63,303 nucleotides of DNA from Candidatus Alcyoniella australis (lineage in GTDB: Bacteria; Lernaellota; Lernaellaia; JAVCCG01; Alcyoniellaceae): assembly GCA_030765605.1 (NCBI GenBank), contig JAVCCG010000035.1, positions 1 through 63,303 on the forward strand. Direction: 5' to 3'. A program made the translations under genes and the position numbers. This document shows, piece after piece, positions 44,997 through 54,390 of the stretch. Each line of letters begins with the position of its first letter. Position 1 is the first letter of the stretch. The notes under the pieces were generated by a model. It searched no databases. It was not told where the DNA came from and was given only the letters and a program-made list of their open reading frames with translations.

Positions 44997-47468
44997 CTAA
45001 CGGTAGCTGATCTCCACTTCCACCGAGTCGCCGGCTGCCAGGTCAAAGGGAACCGTTACCCGGTTGACGCCCCAGCGTTCGAAGAGCTCATACCCCGCGA
45101 GATCATGCTCCACTCCGTCGATCCATAGTCCGGCGATTGCGCCGATTACAGAAATTGCCAGCTCGATCTCGAGCGCCACTCCATTAGAACCCACCACTAC
45201 GCTGCGCGCGCCGCCGCTGTCGCTTACCTCTACGTCGAGCCCGCCCTGGCCGTAGGTCAGGCCGCTAACGTCGGCGTGATCCCATTGGCGGGGCAGATGG
45301 ATCGTCAGCGCGGCGCGGCCGTGCGGAGCGTCGGGGCGATAGCCAAATAGGTAGTCCAGCAGCGCGTCGCCGTAAATTCCGCCCTCCCACGGTCGATAGC
45401 GCGAGGTCAGGTCGCAGACAAGGCCGAAGGGCTCCCAGAGGTAGGCGAAACGACCGTAATCGTCGGCTACCTGGGCCTCGCCGGTATTGCCCGTTGATCC
45501 GAACACGTCCAGCGAGGATAGGAATAGTTGCTCGGCACGCGGGTGGTCGATGGCGCTCAGTCCGCTGAGCACGTAGCCCTGGGACATCCCGGAGAAGATC
45601 CCGCTACGGATTCCCATCAGGTCCATCAGCAAGGTGTACATCGGATCGGTATAGCTGATCACCGTCCCGTCGCTACGGCCGAACCAGTCGGTCAAGGTCA
45701 GCAGCGACTCGATCGCCCGCTCGTCATCGGGTGCGGCGTATCCGGTCCACAGCGGCTTGGTCGCCACATCCTCGTAGGGCTGTGGCCAGGGCTCGAGCGT
45801 ATTGACGTCAACGATCGAGGCGTAATAGCCACCGTGGGGGTCATCGACCCAGTAGTGCTCCTCAGCTCCCTGTCGCACTCGCTGAGCCATCAGCTCGAAC
45901 TGCTCGGCGTCGGCCTCGTATCCCAGCTCGCGGGCCACTTCGGCGGCAAACAACGCCGCGGGCACATAGAGAAACGACGAGTTGGAACTCAGATGCGTCT
46001 CGTACATCGAGTCGCCGAACCACATCCCGTAGGCCGCCTGCATCAACAGCCGGTAGGTCTCGTCGTCGGAAAACGGCAGCAGCCAATCGTCGCGAAAATC
46101 CTGATGCAGCAGGCAATGCTTTAATAGCCCATAGCGCTCGGCCAAAGGCGTGAAGTCGCCGGTGGCGCGGTACAGCTCGCGGTATTGCAACACGATGTAG
46201 CTTGGCGTCTCTGCTCCGGTTCGTCCGTGCATCGTGCTCATCGCATCCCAATCGGGCTGTGCGGGCAGCTCGGAGATGTCGAGGTCCAAGGCCATCGAGT
46301 TGGAGATATTGCCGCGCAACAGTGCGGCTGCCCAGTAGTAATCGAGCATCGCGGCCACATCCTCGGAGCGGCCGATGGGCGTGAAGAAAACCGTGGGGCC
46401 CATGATGTCTCTGATCCAGGTGCCGCCGTACTCGCTCATCACCGCACTCGCGCCTTGTGCTGTCTGCTGGGCGCGGATCGTCACTTGCAGGCCCTCGATC
46501 AGATCGTCGAAACGCTGATTATTTGTGTTGACCTGCGCCCCCTGATCGGACCAGGCGTACCAGGCGTCGCGGGTCGATTCCAGCAGGCTTTCAGCGCCCA
46601 ACGATTGGACCACGTTGAGGATCGGTTCCGGACTCTGGTCTCCATTGACAAAGGCTAGCACCACCGGAACAGCGGCCTCTTCTCCGGGTCCCAGATCTTG
46701 TACGGGCAACACCAGGCTCTGATCTTCGAACCAACCCTGACGCCCGGGGTGCGCCACGTAGATGCTCTCGTCGCCGTTTTCCTCGTGCAGCATTACGCCG
46801 TCGGGCGATCCGAACACCGTCCCGATCTTAAGGCGCACATCGCGCACGATTTGCGAGCCCGGATTATGCACCACGCAGATGCGCACGATGGCGTCGATCG
46901 GCAGGGACTTTTCCGCCTCTGCGCCCTCAACCAGCGGAGCGAAATCGACCGTCCATAGGTCCAGCGGTCCGGCAACCGAGCGTGTGATGTTGATCGCCGT
47001 GCGCCTCACGCGCCAGGCGCTCTGGTCCTCGTAGGCCAACGGAATTCCGTAAGCGTGCAGGCTCAGCGACTTGTCGGAGAACCAGTGCACGTCTTTGTGG
47101 TAATCCGGTCCGCTGATGTTATGCAGACTGTTCAGCGGGAGATTGGTGCTCAGCAGTGAAAAGGTATGACCGTTGCCCAGACCAAGCTCGCCGATATTGC
47201 GCAGCAGCGGCGGATTGTCCGCCTCGACCTGCATGCTCCAAAGTGAGCGATCCTGCAACCAGGGTCGATCACGGAAGAAGCGCGGAAGGATGTCAGCGTC
47301 CGCGGTCGAAGCTTCGCCGGGAGACTCGAAGTCGTCGTCGCCATCGTCGTCAACTTGGTCGTCATCGTCGTCACCATCCGAGCCGTTGCCGCAGGCGAAC
47401 AACAACACGGCACACAGCGTCAAGAGCAGCACGATCGCCGACAGCTTGTAAGGCGATGAATATTGCAC
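44997..47468 (-). CDS. Glycoside-hydrolase-like lipoprotein with (alpha/alpha)6-type domain
   Basis: About 823 residues from a GTG at 47468, with AGGGGG suitably placed upstream; the TTG at 47519 would add 17 polar residues. Lipobox LFAC is followed by GNGSDG and an Asp tract. The next 300 residues are beta-rich (supersandwich-like). The middle and C-terminal part resembles an (alpha/alpha)6 barrel: YGGTWIRDIMGPTVFF, TPSYIVLQYRELYRATGDF, GYYASIVDV, YGRFAYLWEPFGLVCDL, RPWEGGIYGDALLDYLFG, then a C-terminal beta domain (ALTIHLPRQWDHA, GVALEIELAISV). This plan fits GH15/GH63/GH65-like enzymes. Catalytic acids cannot be assigned safely. Expected at the cell surface, degrading polysaccharide. Confidence 0.78.
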   Translation of the reverse strand: MQYSSPYKLSAIVLLLTLCAVLLFACGNGSDGDDDDDQVDDDGDDDFESPGEASTADADILPRFFRDRPWLQDRSLWSMQVEADNPPLLRNIGELGLGNGHTFSLLSTNLPLNSLHNISGPDYHKDVHWFSDKSLSLHAYGIPLAYEDQSAWRVRRTAINITRSVAGPLDLWTVDFAPLVEGAEAEKSLPIDAIVRICVVHNPGSQIVRDVRLKIGTVFGSPDGVMLHEENGDESIYVAHPGRQGWFEDQSLVLPVQDLGPGEEAAVPVVLAFVNGDQSPEPILNVVQSLGAESLLESTRDAWYAWSDQGAQVNTNNQRFDDLIEGLQVTIRAQQTAQGASAVMSEYGGTWIRDIMGPTVFFTPIGRSEDVAAMLDYYWAAALLRGNISNSMALDLDISELPAQPDWDAMSTMHGRTGAETPSYIVLQYRELYRATGDFTPLAERYGLLKHCLLHQDFRDDWLLPFSDDETYRLLMQAAYGMWFGDSMYETHLSSNSSFLYVPAALFAAEVARELGYEADAEQFELMAQRVRQGAEEHYWVDDPHGGYYASIVDVNTLEPWPQPYEDVATKPLWTGYAAPDDERAIESLLTLTDWFGRSDGTVISYTDPMYTLLMDLMGIRSGIFSGMSQGYVLSGLSAIDHPRAEQLFLSSLDVFGSTGNTGEAQVADDYGRFAYLWEPFGLVCDLTSRYRPWEGGIYGDALLDYLFGYRPDAPHGRAALTIHLPRQWDHADVSGLTYGQGGLDVEVSDSGGARSVVVGSNGVALEIELAISVIGAIAGLWIDGVEHDLAGYELFERWGVNRVTVPFDLAAGDSVEVEISYR

Positions 47469-47517
47469 TGTAGACCGCCCCCTGTTTCGTCGATTATTGC
47501 AGGACAGTATACAGCAC

Positions 47518-47546
47518 AAAGGCCCGCCACGAGATCACGGCAGGCC
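47518..47546 (-). terminator. Terminator after the 47570 gene
   Basis: Minus-strand GGCCTGCC pairs with GGCGGGCC (8 bp, one T-G), with a 10-base loop, followed by a short TTT. It separates the 47570 gene from the glycosidase-like gene. Confidence 0.5.
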
Positions 47547-47569
47547 CATACCTAAACAGATTGTGGCGG

Positions 47570-48073
47570 TCAGCCCAGCCTGGCGCTGATCATAAACTCG
47601 GGCATGGTATTGAGCTTGAAGTAGACGATCCCCTCGCTGATTACCTTTCCGCTGCCGATCTCGGTGATTTTACCGTAGCAGGTGGTATGCGTGCGGTGTA
47701 GGTTCCAGGGGCGGATGTCGACCTTCTCGCCGACGTAGTGATACTTCTTGCCGTTGGCTTCGAAATTGAAGGTATAGCGGATTTTGCCTTCCTGGAAGTA
47801 GCGCAGCTCAAGGGTTCCCTCGCACGGCGCGTCCTGGCACAAGCCGCCGACCGTGACCTTGCCCCGAAGCCAGTTCATCATGAACTGGTCTCCCAGCGGA
47901 TTGATAAAACGCTCCATGCGCTTGTTGCCCCAGGTGACCTCGAAATGCATCGGCAGCTCGCCCTCGGGCCCCGCGCCCTTGGCGAATGTATGAGTGCCGC
48001 TCATCTTCTCGTCCATCATGAAGCCTAAGCGCTGCTCCTTTAACATCTGAATCATGTCGGCAATACGTCCCAT
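47570..48073 (-). CDS. Conserved protein, possible lipocalin-like beta-barrel
   Basis: A 167-residue cytoplasmic protein without signal peptide. After an N-terminal helix (IADMIQMLKEQRLGFMMDEKM) it alternates beta strands: LPMHFEVTWGNKRM, GTLELRYFQEGKIRYTFNFE, KKYHYVGEKVD, GKITEIGSGKVISEGIVYF, and ends FMISARLG. The pattern of amide-like strands followed by a TT-Y-x-K-I segment reminds me of the barrel domains found with some GMC oxidoreductases and patatin-like proteins, but the match is weak. Two Cys (CQDAPC) lie mid-protein. Located between tpx and the glycosidase-like gene on the same strand. Confidence 0.65.
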   Translation of the reverse strand: MGRIADMIQMLKEQRLGFMMDEKMSGTHTFAKGAGPEGELPMHFEVTWGNKRMERFINPLGDQFMMNWLRGKVTVGGLCQDAPCEGTLELRYFQEGKIRYTFNFEANGKKYHYVGEKVDIRPWNLHRTHTTCYGKITEIGSGKVISEGIVYFKLNTMPEFMISARLG

Positions 48074-48133
48074 CTCATATCCTCCCGCCCATACGCCGGG
48101 CCAGCAAGCTAAATGGCATTTCGGGTTGATCTT

Positions 48134-48150
48134 ATGACGCTACGCGTCAT
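48134..48150. repeat. Short perfect inverted repeat
   Basis: ATGACGC and GCGTCAT flank TAC, in the 178-base interval between tpx and the 47570 gene. No U-tract on either side, so an operator or RNA hairpin is more likely than a terminator. The rest of the interval holds nothing I recognise. Confidence 0.45.
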
Positions 48151-48251
48151 GGGGATATTAAGCGATTGCATCACATCGTGCAATTCTTCGGGATAATTTA
48201 TTACTTTGCCGCCTGGACCCGGCAGGTCGTCGCATACGCGGTGGCAATCGC

Positions 48252-48767
48252 TCAGATCAACTCGGCCACCCGTGCGATAACCTCGTTGTAATCGGGTTCC
48301 GCGGAGATCTCCGGCACGAGCTGCACGTAGCGCACTACCCGTTGCTCGTCGACCACGATTACCGCTCTGGCCAGCAGCCGCAATTCCCCGATCAGCAGAC
48401 CGTAAGCCTCGCCGAACGACGCGTATCGGTGATCCGACAGCGTTCGTACGGCCTCGACTCCGGCTGCGCCGCACCAGCGTTTCTGAGCAAACGGCAGGTC
48501 CATACTTATCGTGAGAATCTCCACATCCGCCCCCAGTTCGACTGCCGCTTTGTTGAACGTACGCGTCTGCATGTCGCACACCGGGGTGTCCAATGAGGGC
48601 ACAACCGAGATGATCAAGGTCTTGCCGGTGATCGCATCAAGGCCGACCTGCTGCATATCGTTGTCGAGCAATTTAAAATCGGGCGCCTGCGCTCCGACCT
48701 GGATCAGCTTTCCGATCAGCGTCATTGGCGTGCCGTTGAGCGTCACCGCGTTTGAATTTTCATCCAT
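48252..48767 (-). CDS. tpx: Thiol peroxidase Tpx
   Basis: An atypical 2-Cys peroxiredoxin of 171 residues that reduces lipid and other hydroperoxides with thioredoxin. Peroxidatic Cys64 lies in SLDTPVCDMQT and resolving Cys99 in KRWCGAAG, the normal spacing for Tpx. The APDFKLLDNDMQ and YGLLIGELRLLARAVIVVD segments are typical. Ribosome-binding site AGGGGGAA. Unlike the peroxiredoxin at 59387, both redox residues are encoded as cysteine. Confidence 0.95.
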   Translation of the reverse strand: MDENSNAVTLNGTPMTLIGKLIQVGAQAPDFKLLDNDMQQVGLDAITGKTLIISVVPSLDTPVCDMQTRTFNKAAVELGADVEILTISMDLPFAQKRWCGAAGVEAVRTLSDHRYASFGEAYGLLIGELRLLARAVIVVDEQRVVRYVQLVPEISAEPDYNEVIARVAELI

Positions 48768-48860
48768 TATTTTCCCCCTTTAAAACTTCCATTTATTGAG
48801 ATAGTTCCACATCGACAACGGCGGGAATAATGATCTTGGACATAAGATCTTGAATCGTAA

Positions 48861-49649
48861 TCAGCTTTGGCAGTCCGGGCAGTAGAAGGTGCTGCGCTGG
48901 GCCTGGACGCTACGCTTAATGGCAGCGCCGCAACGCTTGCAGGTCCGGGACTCGCGGCCGTAAACAGCAAGGCGTTGCTGAAAAGTCCCCTGCTCTCCAC
49001 GTGCGTCCTGAAAATCGGAAAAGGTCGTGCCGCAACAATCGATGGCCCAGATTAATACGCGGCGCGTTGCATTGTGCAGTCGCCGCACCTGCGCGCGATT
49101 AAGGGAGCCGGCGGGCGCGAACGGGCTGAGCTTGGCGCGATGCAAAATCTCCGAGGCGTAGATGTTTCCCAGGCCGACCAGCCGATCTTGGCGCATCAGC
49201 CAGACCTTGAGCGGCTGTGTGCTGCCAGATAGCAGCTTGGCCAGCGCAAAAGGCGTGAACCCATGGTCCAGCGGATCCAAGGCGTTTGGCAGCAGCTCAT
49301 CAAGCGATCGGTGCATGGTGATCGTGCCAAAGCGCCTGGTGTCGGAAAAGATAAGATTACCGTGGTCGAGCTCGAGGATCGCCCGCGGCCGTTGATCGAC
49401 TTGTCTTTGGAACAACAGTCTTCCGGTCATCCGCAGATGAACGCACAGCCATTGCTCGGCTCCGCGATGCTTAAGCTCGATGACGATTTGTTTTCCCGCG
49501 CGAAAGATATTCTCAATCTTCCCCTTAGCCGCTGCCAGGTCCGGGCTCTCCAGTTTGGGATCGAGGATCTGCACGCGTTTAAGTCGTCGGCCGATCACCA
49601 ATGGACCAAGCTGTCTGACAATGGTTTCGACTTCGGGTAATTCAGGCAT
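48861..49649 (-). CDS. mutM: Formamidopyrimidine-DNA glycosylase
   Basis: Removes 8-oxoguanine and formamidopyrimidines from DNA. The 262-residue protein starts MPELPEVETIVRQL with the catalytic N-terminal Pro and Glu3. It has the helix-two-turn-helix region (LVGLGNIYASEILHRAKLSP) and a C-terminal zinc finger with Cys pairs CKRCGAAI and FYCPDCQ, and QRSTFYCPDC supplies the Arg of the finger. Length normal. It is the second oxidative-damage gene next to tpx on the same strand. Confidence 0.95.
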   Translation of the reverse strand: MPELPEVETIVRQLGPLVIGRRLKRVQILDPKLESPDLAAAKGKIENIFRAGKQIVIELKHRGAEQWLCVHLRMTGRLLFQRQVDQRPRAILELDHGNLIFSDTRRFGTITMHRSLDELLPNALDPLDHGFTPFALAKLLSGSTQPLKVWLMRQDRLVGLGNIYASEILHRAKLSPFAPAGSLNRAQVRRLHNATRRVLIWAIDCCGTTFSDFQDARGEQGTFQQRLAVYGRESRTCKRCGAAIKRSVQAQRSTFYCPDCQS

Positions 49650-49701
49650 TTATTTAATTCAGCGGCTTTGATCGAGGCTGCGGCAAAGCAATGGTCATCG
49701 C

Positions 49702-50874
49702 CTAAATCGCGCCATCCTGCCGCAGCTTGGCGATCTGCTCCGGCTCAAATCCCAGCTGGGCCAGCACCTGGTCGGTATGCTCTCCAAGAGACGGAGAGGG
49801 CGCGATCGACGGGCGTTGATGGGAGGCAAAGCGGACCGCGCCGTAGGCGCCATGCAGCGTTCCCTCGCTAGGATGCTCAATGCTGCTGATCGCTTGGCGG
49901 CCTGACCAAAGTTCATGGGTCGGGACCTGCTTGAGATCGAGTACCGGCTCGCAGCAAACGTCGTGGTCGCGCAACAGCTCGATCCACTCGTCCTGGGTTC
50001 GACTGGAAAAGATCGCCTGCAATTCGGCCTTGACCTGTTCGGCACGTTCACCGGTGGCCATTCCGTCGTCTGCCAAGTCCGGTCGATTTACCAGCTCGAC
50101 GAACGGCCTGAAGAATTTTGGCTCGAGCGCGCCCAGGGCCATGAATCTGTCGTCGGCCGTGCGATAGATGTTGTAACAAGGGTGCAATCCGTTGAGCATC
50201 ATATCTCCGGGCCCCGGAGCCTGCTGCCGCAAATAAGCCTCGTCGAGGTAGGGCGAGACCAGGCTCAGGGCCGATTCGGCCAGCGAGACGTCCACGTGAT
50301 CGCCCTGAGCACTGCTCTGGCGCTGCACGACCGCAGCCAGAGCTCCCAGTGCGGCGTAAATCGCTCCGCTGATATCGGCGAGCTGCACACCGGGCACGGT
50401 TGGCATACCCTCGATGCTGCCGCTGATTCCCAACACACCGGCCAGAGCGATGTAGTTCAGGTCGTGCCCGGCCCGTTGACGATGCGGTCCGTCCTGACCA
50501 TAGCCCGAGAGCGAGACGTAGATCACTTGGGGAAATCGCTCGCGTGCCTGCTCGTAGCCGATTCCCAACCGCTGCATCACGCCGGGACGGAACTGCTCGA
50601 CCACCACGTCATACTGCTGGATCAGCCTCCAATAGATCTTCTGGGCGTCGGGATTCTTTAAGTTCAGCGTGATCGAACGTTTGTTGTGATTCAGCGAGGC
50701 GAAGAACGTGCCTTGCTCGCTGTTGAGCGGCGGCATCCAGCGGGCGTAATCCCCGCCGTCCGGCGGCTCGACCTTGAGCACTTGCGCTCCGAGGTTGGCC
50801 AAAATCGTCGTGGCAAAGGGCCCGGGCAGCAGCCGGGTCAGATCGAGCACCCTTACGCCGCGCAATGGTCCCAT
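49702..50874 (-). CDS. CaiB/BaiF family CoA transferase
   Basis: A 390-residue class III CoA transferase (alpha-methylacyl-CoA racemase/formyl-CoA transferase family). Seen: GPLRGVRVLDLTRLLPGPF, VEPPDGGDYARWMPP, FFASLNHNKRSITLNLK, VVVEQFRPGVMQRLGIGY, the catalytic-Asp region GYGQDGPHRQRAGHDLNYIA and TVPGVQLADISGAIYAALG. The ATG overlaps the stop of the enoyl-CoA hydratase by one base (TAATG). Either racemase or CoA transfer is possible; pairing with a hydratase suggests branched-chain or bile-acid-like acyl-CoA catabolism, which is inference. Confidence 0.9.
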   Translation of the reverse strand: MGPLRGVRVLDLTRLLPGPFATTILANLGAQVLKVEPPDGGDYARWMPPLNSEQGTFFASLNHNKRSITLNLKNPDAQKIYWRLIQQYDVVVEQFRPGVMQRLGIGYEQARERFPQVIYVSLSGYGQDGPHRQRAGHDLNYIALAGVLGISGSIEGMPTVPGVQLADISGAIYAALGALAAVVQRQSSAQGDHVDVSLAESALSLVSPYLDEAYLRQQAPGPGDMMLNGLHPCYNIYRTADDRFMALGALEPKFFRPFVELVNRPDLADDGMATGERAEQVKAELQAIFSSRTQDEWIELLRDHDVCCEPVLDLKQVPTHELWSGRQAISSIEHPSEGTLHGAYGAVRFASHQRPSIAPSPSLGEHTDQVLAQLGFEPEQIAKLRQDGAI

Positions 50875-51683
50875 TACTTACCCTTGAATACCGGGTCGCG
50901 CCTCTCGAGCTTTGCGGCAAAGGCCTCGAATGGATCCTCGGCGATGATCACCGTGGACGCGGTCACCGACTCGTATTCCAACGCTGCGGACAGCGGCATG
51001 TCCATCGAACGCAAAAAGACCTTTTTGGCCGACTGCACGGCCAGCGGCGCGTTGGCTGCAATTTGCGCGGCCATTGCTTCGGCTTTGTCCATCAGCTCGT
51101 CGGGCTCGACCACGATCTGCACCAGACCGATGCGCTCCGCCTCGTCAGTGTCGATCTGCTCGCCGGTATAGACCAGTCTTCGTGCTTGCGGTTGGCCGAT
51201 CAACTTGGCCAGACGCGCACAGCCTCCCATGTCCGGCTGCATCCCCAGTTTGACCTCGGGGATCGCGAACAGCGTGCCCCTGGCCGCGATGCGGAAATCG
51301 GCCACCAGGCTCAGCTCGAATCCCGAGCCTAAAACGTGGCCGTGAAGCGCGCCGATCAGCGGGAACGGTATGTTGGACATTTTCTCGTACGACGACCGAT
51401 AGCGTCGAATCAGGTCCCACATCCCCCGCGTCAACGTGGCTTTATTTTGCTCCTGCATCAGCGATAGCAGCTCGTTGTTTTCCAGCGAGAGGTCGATCCC
51501 CGCGCAAAAGCTCTTGCCCTCGCCGCGCAGGATCCCGCAACGTACGCCCTCCATCGCATTGAGCTCGTCGGCAGCCGTGCCTAATTCTTCCCACATCACC
51601 GAGTTCATCGCGTTGCGTTTGTCAGGTCGATCGAGGATCACGTGGCAGATATCGCCCTTGCGCTCGATGCGAATTGTTTCCAT
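50874..51683 (-). CDS. Enoyl-CoA hydratase/isomerase family protein
   Basis: A 269-residue crotonase-fold protein starting at ATG 51683 with AAGGAGG upstream; the longer frame is rejected. Motifs: VILDRPDKRNAMNSVMW, CGILRGEGKSFCAGIDLS (oxyanion hole), LIGALHGHVLGSGFELSLVADFRIA (second oxyanion Gly), FAIPEVKLGMQPDMGGCARL. The position usually holding the first catalytic Glu is Ser-Gly-Phe here (GSGFELSL), whereas the second region EVKLGMQPDMGG retains an acid, so isomerase-type chemistry is possible. Coupled to the CoA transferase. Confidence 0.9.
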   Translation of the reverse strand: METIRIERKGDICHVILDRPDKRNAMNSVMWEELGTAADELNAMEGVRCGILRGEGKSFCAGIDLSLENNELLSLMQEQNKATLTRGMWDLIRRYRSSYEKMSNIPFPLIGALHGHVLGSGFELSLVADFRIAARGTLFAIPEVKLGMQPDMGGCARLAKLIGQPQARRLVYTGEQIDTDEAERIGLVQIVVEPDELMDKAEAMAAQIAANAPLAVQSAKKVFLRSMDMPLSAALEYESVTASTVIIAEDPFEAFAAKLERRDPVFKGK

Positions 51684-51729
51684 GTAAACCTCCTTGGTCG
51701 ATGCGGATATCCTACCCGCGGATATGGTA

Positions 51730-52260
51730 CTAAACAAATGAGAGTCGACGGTTAAAAAGATCGCGCAACTTGACGCGTTTTAACGCACCGTCAGCTAGCT
51801 GTGATTGCAGCTCGCGCAGCCGCTCCTCGGTCGGCCCGATGGTAAAACAGCATTCGCTGTCAATGTTCTCGATCAGCGGGCCGTTGTCGTTCAGCGGACA
51901 GATGTCGCGCAGCTCCAGGCACCCTTGCTCGCCGAATTCCAGCCAGCGTAGCGGCAGCCCCTGTGTGCGACAGACGTAGGGTCGTGCGGAGTAAATCCGG
52001 CAGCGCCCGTCATCGCCCTGGAAAGCGCAGCGTCCTTCCGGTGCAGGTTGCTGCGTGGCCAGTACGCGGGGATACTCGTGCATGATCCGCAGCGCCTCGA
52101 TCTCGAAAACAGTGAGCTCGTCCTGGCAGCATTCGCAGCAACCCGATCGGCAGACCAGCCGCGTCCCGAGCAACCCGCTGATCTTTTCGGACTGGTGATC
52201 GACCTTGTCGTGCAGACTGCGTAGCTCTTTGAGGATATTCTCGTGTTGTGTATGGACCAT
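51730..52260 (-). CDS. YkgJ-family cysteine-cluster protein
   Basis: A 176-residue cytoplasmic protein with the zinc/iron-chelating YkgJ domain: CRSGCCECCQDE near residue 37, then CAFQGDDGRCRIYSARPYVCR and a later CLELRDICPL. The family (UPF0153) is probably metal-binding with unknown function. The N-terminal helix may be a coiled coil (ENILKELRSLHDKVDHQSEK). Divergent from the HIT gene. Confidence 0.85.
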   Translation of the reverse strand: MVHTQHENILKELRSLHDKVDHQSEKISGLLGTRLVCRSGCCECCQDELTVFEIEALRIMHEYPRVLATQQPAPEGRCAFQGDDGRCRIYSARPYVCRTQGLPLRWLEFGEQGCLELRDICPLNDNGPLIENIDSECCFTIGPTEERLRELQSQLADGALKRVKLRDLFNRRLSFV

Positions 52261-52299
52261 TTTCTGCGATCATCCTTTGCCGCGTCGCGTGCTCAACGG

Positions 52300-52328
52300 T
52301 TGCAGCGGCTGTTGCGGCGTCATAATCT
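52300..52328 (+). promoter_or_regulatory. Candidate promoter for the HIT/kinase pair
   Basis: TTGCAG at 52300-52305 and TAATCT at 52323-52328 with 17 bases between, 62 bases before the HIT ATG. Confidence 0.45.
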
Positions 52329-52390
52329 ATTGTGTGACGTTCGACCCGGTGGTCGGACGTTAAGCGAACAGCAACAACCTGGATTGACAG

Positions 52391-52846
52391 ATGCCCGACG
52401 ACCTGCGTGAGCATTGTATATTCTGCGACATCCTACGCAACGAGGCCCCGGCCCACAAGATAGCGGATAACGAGTTGTCGCTTGCGATCCTCGATATCCA
52501 ACCCCTGGCCCGCGGGCATTGTTTGGTGATTCCCAAGCGCCACGTGCAGTGGTGGCACGAGATGACAGTTGCGGAGACCGCCTCGCTGTTCACGCTGGCG
52601 CGCGAGGTGGCCCTGCGCATCGAGCGCGAGCTGCGGCCCGAGATGGTGATGATCTACGCGCGGGGTAAACGTATTCCGCATACGCATCTGTTCGTGGTGC
52701 CCACGAGCACCGGAGACGCCGTGGACCGACACTTCAACGCCCTGGAGGGCTGGCAGGAATCGGCCGGCAACGCGGCCGAGCTCGCCGATCAAGCGAACTT
52801 GGCCCGAACAGCCGATCTGTTGCGAACCCATGAGGAAGATCGATGA
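52391..52846 (+). CDS. HIT-family nucleotide hydrolase
   Basis: A 151-residue histidine-triad protein that probably cleaves AMP-linked substrates. Seen: CIFCDILRNEAPAHKIADNE at the N-terminus with the Cys pair that can bind zinc, ARGHCLVIPKRH, and the triad IPHTHLFVVP. The triad is HxHxx with Phe where the third His usually falls, an atypical form. Its stop overlaps the kinase start (ATGA). Confidence 0.88.
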   Translation: MPDDLREHCIFCDILRNEAPAHKIADNELSLAILDIQPLARGHCLVIPKRHVQWWHEMTVAETASLFTLAREVALRIERELRPEMVMIYARGKRIPHTHLFVVPTSTGDAVDRHFNALEGWQESAGNAAELADQANLARTADLLRTHEEDR

Positions 52847-54390
52847 GTAAATACGTTCTGGCGCTCGACTCGGGAACCCAGAGCTCACGCGCGCTGTTGT
52901 TCGACGAACGCGGCGAGGTTTTGGGCAAGGCCCAGCACAAGCATGCTCCGATGCTGCACCCTACTCTCGGAGCGGTGGAGCAGGATCCGCGCGACATCCG
53001 CGGCTGCCTGTTCGCATCGATCAAACAGTGCATCGCCGAATGGGGTGGCGATACCAGCCAAATCAGCGGCGCGGCCCTGACCACCCAACGCAACACGATG
53101 TTGGCCACAGACGCAGCGGGCGAGCCGCTTTGCAACTTGGTCTCGTGGCTCGACCGGCGCAGCGCGGGAATCGATTCCGAGCCCTCGTCGCTGATCCGTC
53201 TGGTTCTCAAGGCGATGGGCAAAAACGGCCTGGTCCCGCGCCTACTGTCAAAATCGGTTCCCAGGCAGTGGCGCGAAAGCGCACCGCAAATGCTCGAACG
53301 CGCGCACTGGGTGGCGCCGATCGAGGCCTGGCTGCACCATCAGCTTACCGGCGAGATGGCACTGGCTCCCGGCGGCATTGCCGGACCCTGGCCGCTGGAC
53401 ACTAAGAAACGGTGCTGGACCGACTCGGCGATCATGTACAAGCTGCTCGGGTTTAAGCACGAATGGTTGCCGCGGATCGTGGAGGCCGGCCAACTTATCG
53501 GACGTCTGACCCCGGAAGCAGCGCAGCTTTGCGGCCTGAATTCCGGGCTGCCGATCTACTCCTGCGGCGGCGACAAGCAGGCCGAGGCCATGGGTGCGGG
53601 GGTACGCTTGGGGCGCAAGGACGTGGCCGCGGTGAGCCTGGGTACCGGCTCGTCGATCAGCGTGCCCTGGCCCAAGGCGCTGACCCACCGCAAATACGAC
53701 TACATCACCATGGCCTCGTGCGAGCCCGGATCGTGGTCGCTGGAATACCTGCTGTTTCGCGGAATCTGGACGGTGCGCTGGTTTGCCCAGGAGCTCGGCG
53801 GCGACTTGATCAGCGAATCGGATATCAGCGGCGAGCCGGTGGAGGCACTGCTGTGCCGCGAGGCCGAAGGGGCGCCGGCCGGTTCGGACGGATTGCTCAC
53901 CTGGCCGCGCTGGTCGCCGACCTTGCAACATCCGCATGAGACCGGAACCAGCGTTGGCTTTCGCGAGACCCACAACCGCGGGCACTTCTTCCGCTCGCTG
54001 CTCGAGGGGATTGCCTACGACCTGCGTCGCGGCCTGGAGATCGTCGATCGCGCCACCGGGTCGCCGGTTAAGACATTGGCGGTGGGAGGCGGAGGATCGC
54101 GTTCGGATGTGGTGGTGCAGATTTTGGCCGACGTAACGGGTCTGCCAATTAGACGGCCTCACTCCGAGGAGCTGGCGGCTCGAGGCGCTGCAATTGTGGC
54201 CGCGGCCGCCTCCGGTCTGCATCCGGACCTCGAAACCGCGGTAGAGACGATGGTGCCCGACGCGCCGCTGGTCGAGCCGATTCCTGAAAATCATCGGCTG
54301 TACCAGCGGATCTACCGCCGGGCTTATCTGCCTGGTTTGAAGATACTGCGCAAGACATCCGACGCCCTGGCGAGCGCCTACAGGATCTGA
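52843..54390 (+). CDS. FGGY-family carbohydrate kinase
   Basis: A 515-residue sugar kinase of the xylulokinase/glycerol kinase superfamily. N-terminal phosphate-1 motif LALDSGTQSSRALLFDERG; substrate-domain segments QDPRDI and VSWLDRRS; GGDKQAEAMGAGV and VSLGTGSSISV in the second domain; adenosine-binding LAVGGGGSRSDVVVQILADV. The substrate cannot be deduced. Translationally coupled to the HIT gene, and its stop abuts the stop of the convergent glycyl radical gene with no intervening base (TGATCA). Confidence 0.9.
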   Translation: MSKYVLALDSGTQSSRALLFDERGEVLGKAQHKHAPMLHPTLGAVEQDPRDIRGCLFASIKQCIAEWGGDTSQISGAALTTQRNTMLATDAAGEPLCNLVSWLDRRSAGIDSEPSSLIRLVLKAMGKNGLVPRLLSKSVPRQWRESAPQMLERAHWVAPIEAWLHHQLTGEMALAPGGIAGPWPLDTKKRCWTDSAIMYKLLGFKHEWLPRIVEAGQLIGRLTPEAAQLCGLNSGLPIYSCGGDKQAEAMGAGVRLGRKDVAAVSLGTGSSISVPWPKALTHRKYDYITMASCEPGSWSLEYLLFRGIWTVRWFAQELGGDLISESDISGEPVEALLCREAEGAPAGSDGLLTWPRWSPTLQHPHETGTSVGFRETHNRGHFFRSLLEGIAYDLRRGLEIVDRATGSPVKTLAVGGGGSRSDVVVQILADVTGLPIRRPHSEELAARGAAIVAAAASGLHPDLETAVETMVPDAPLVEPIPENHRLYQRIYRRAYLPGLKILRKTSDALASAYRI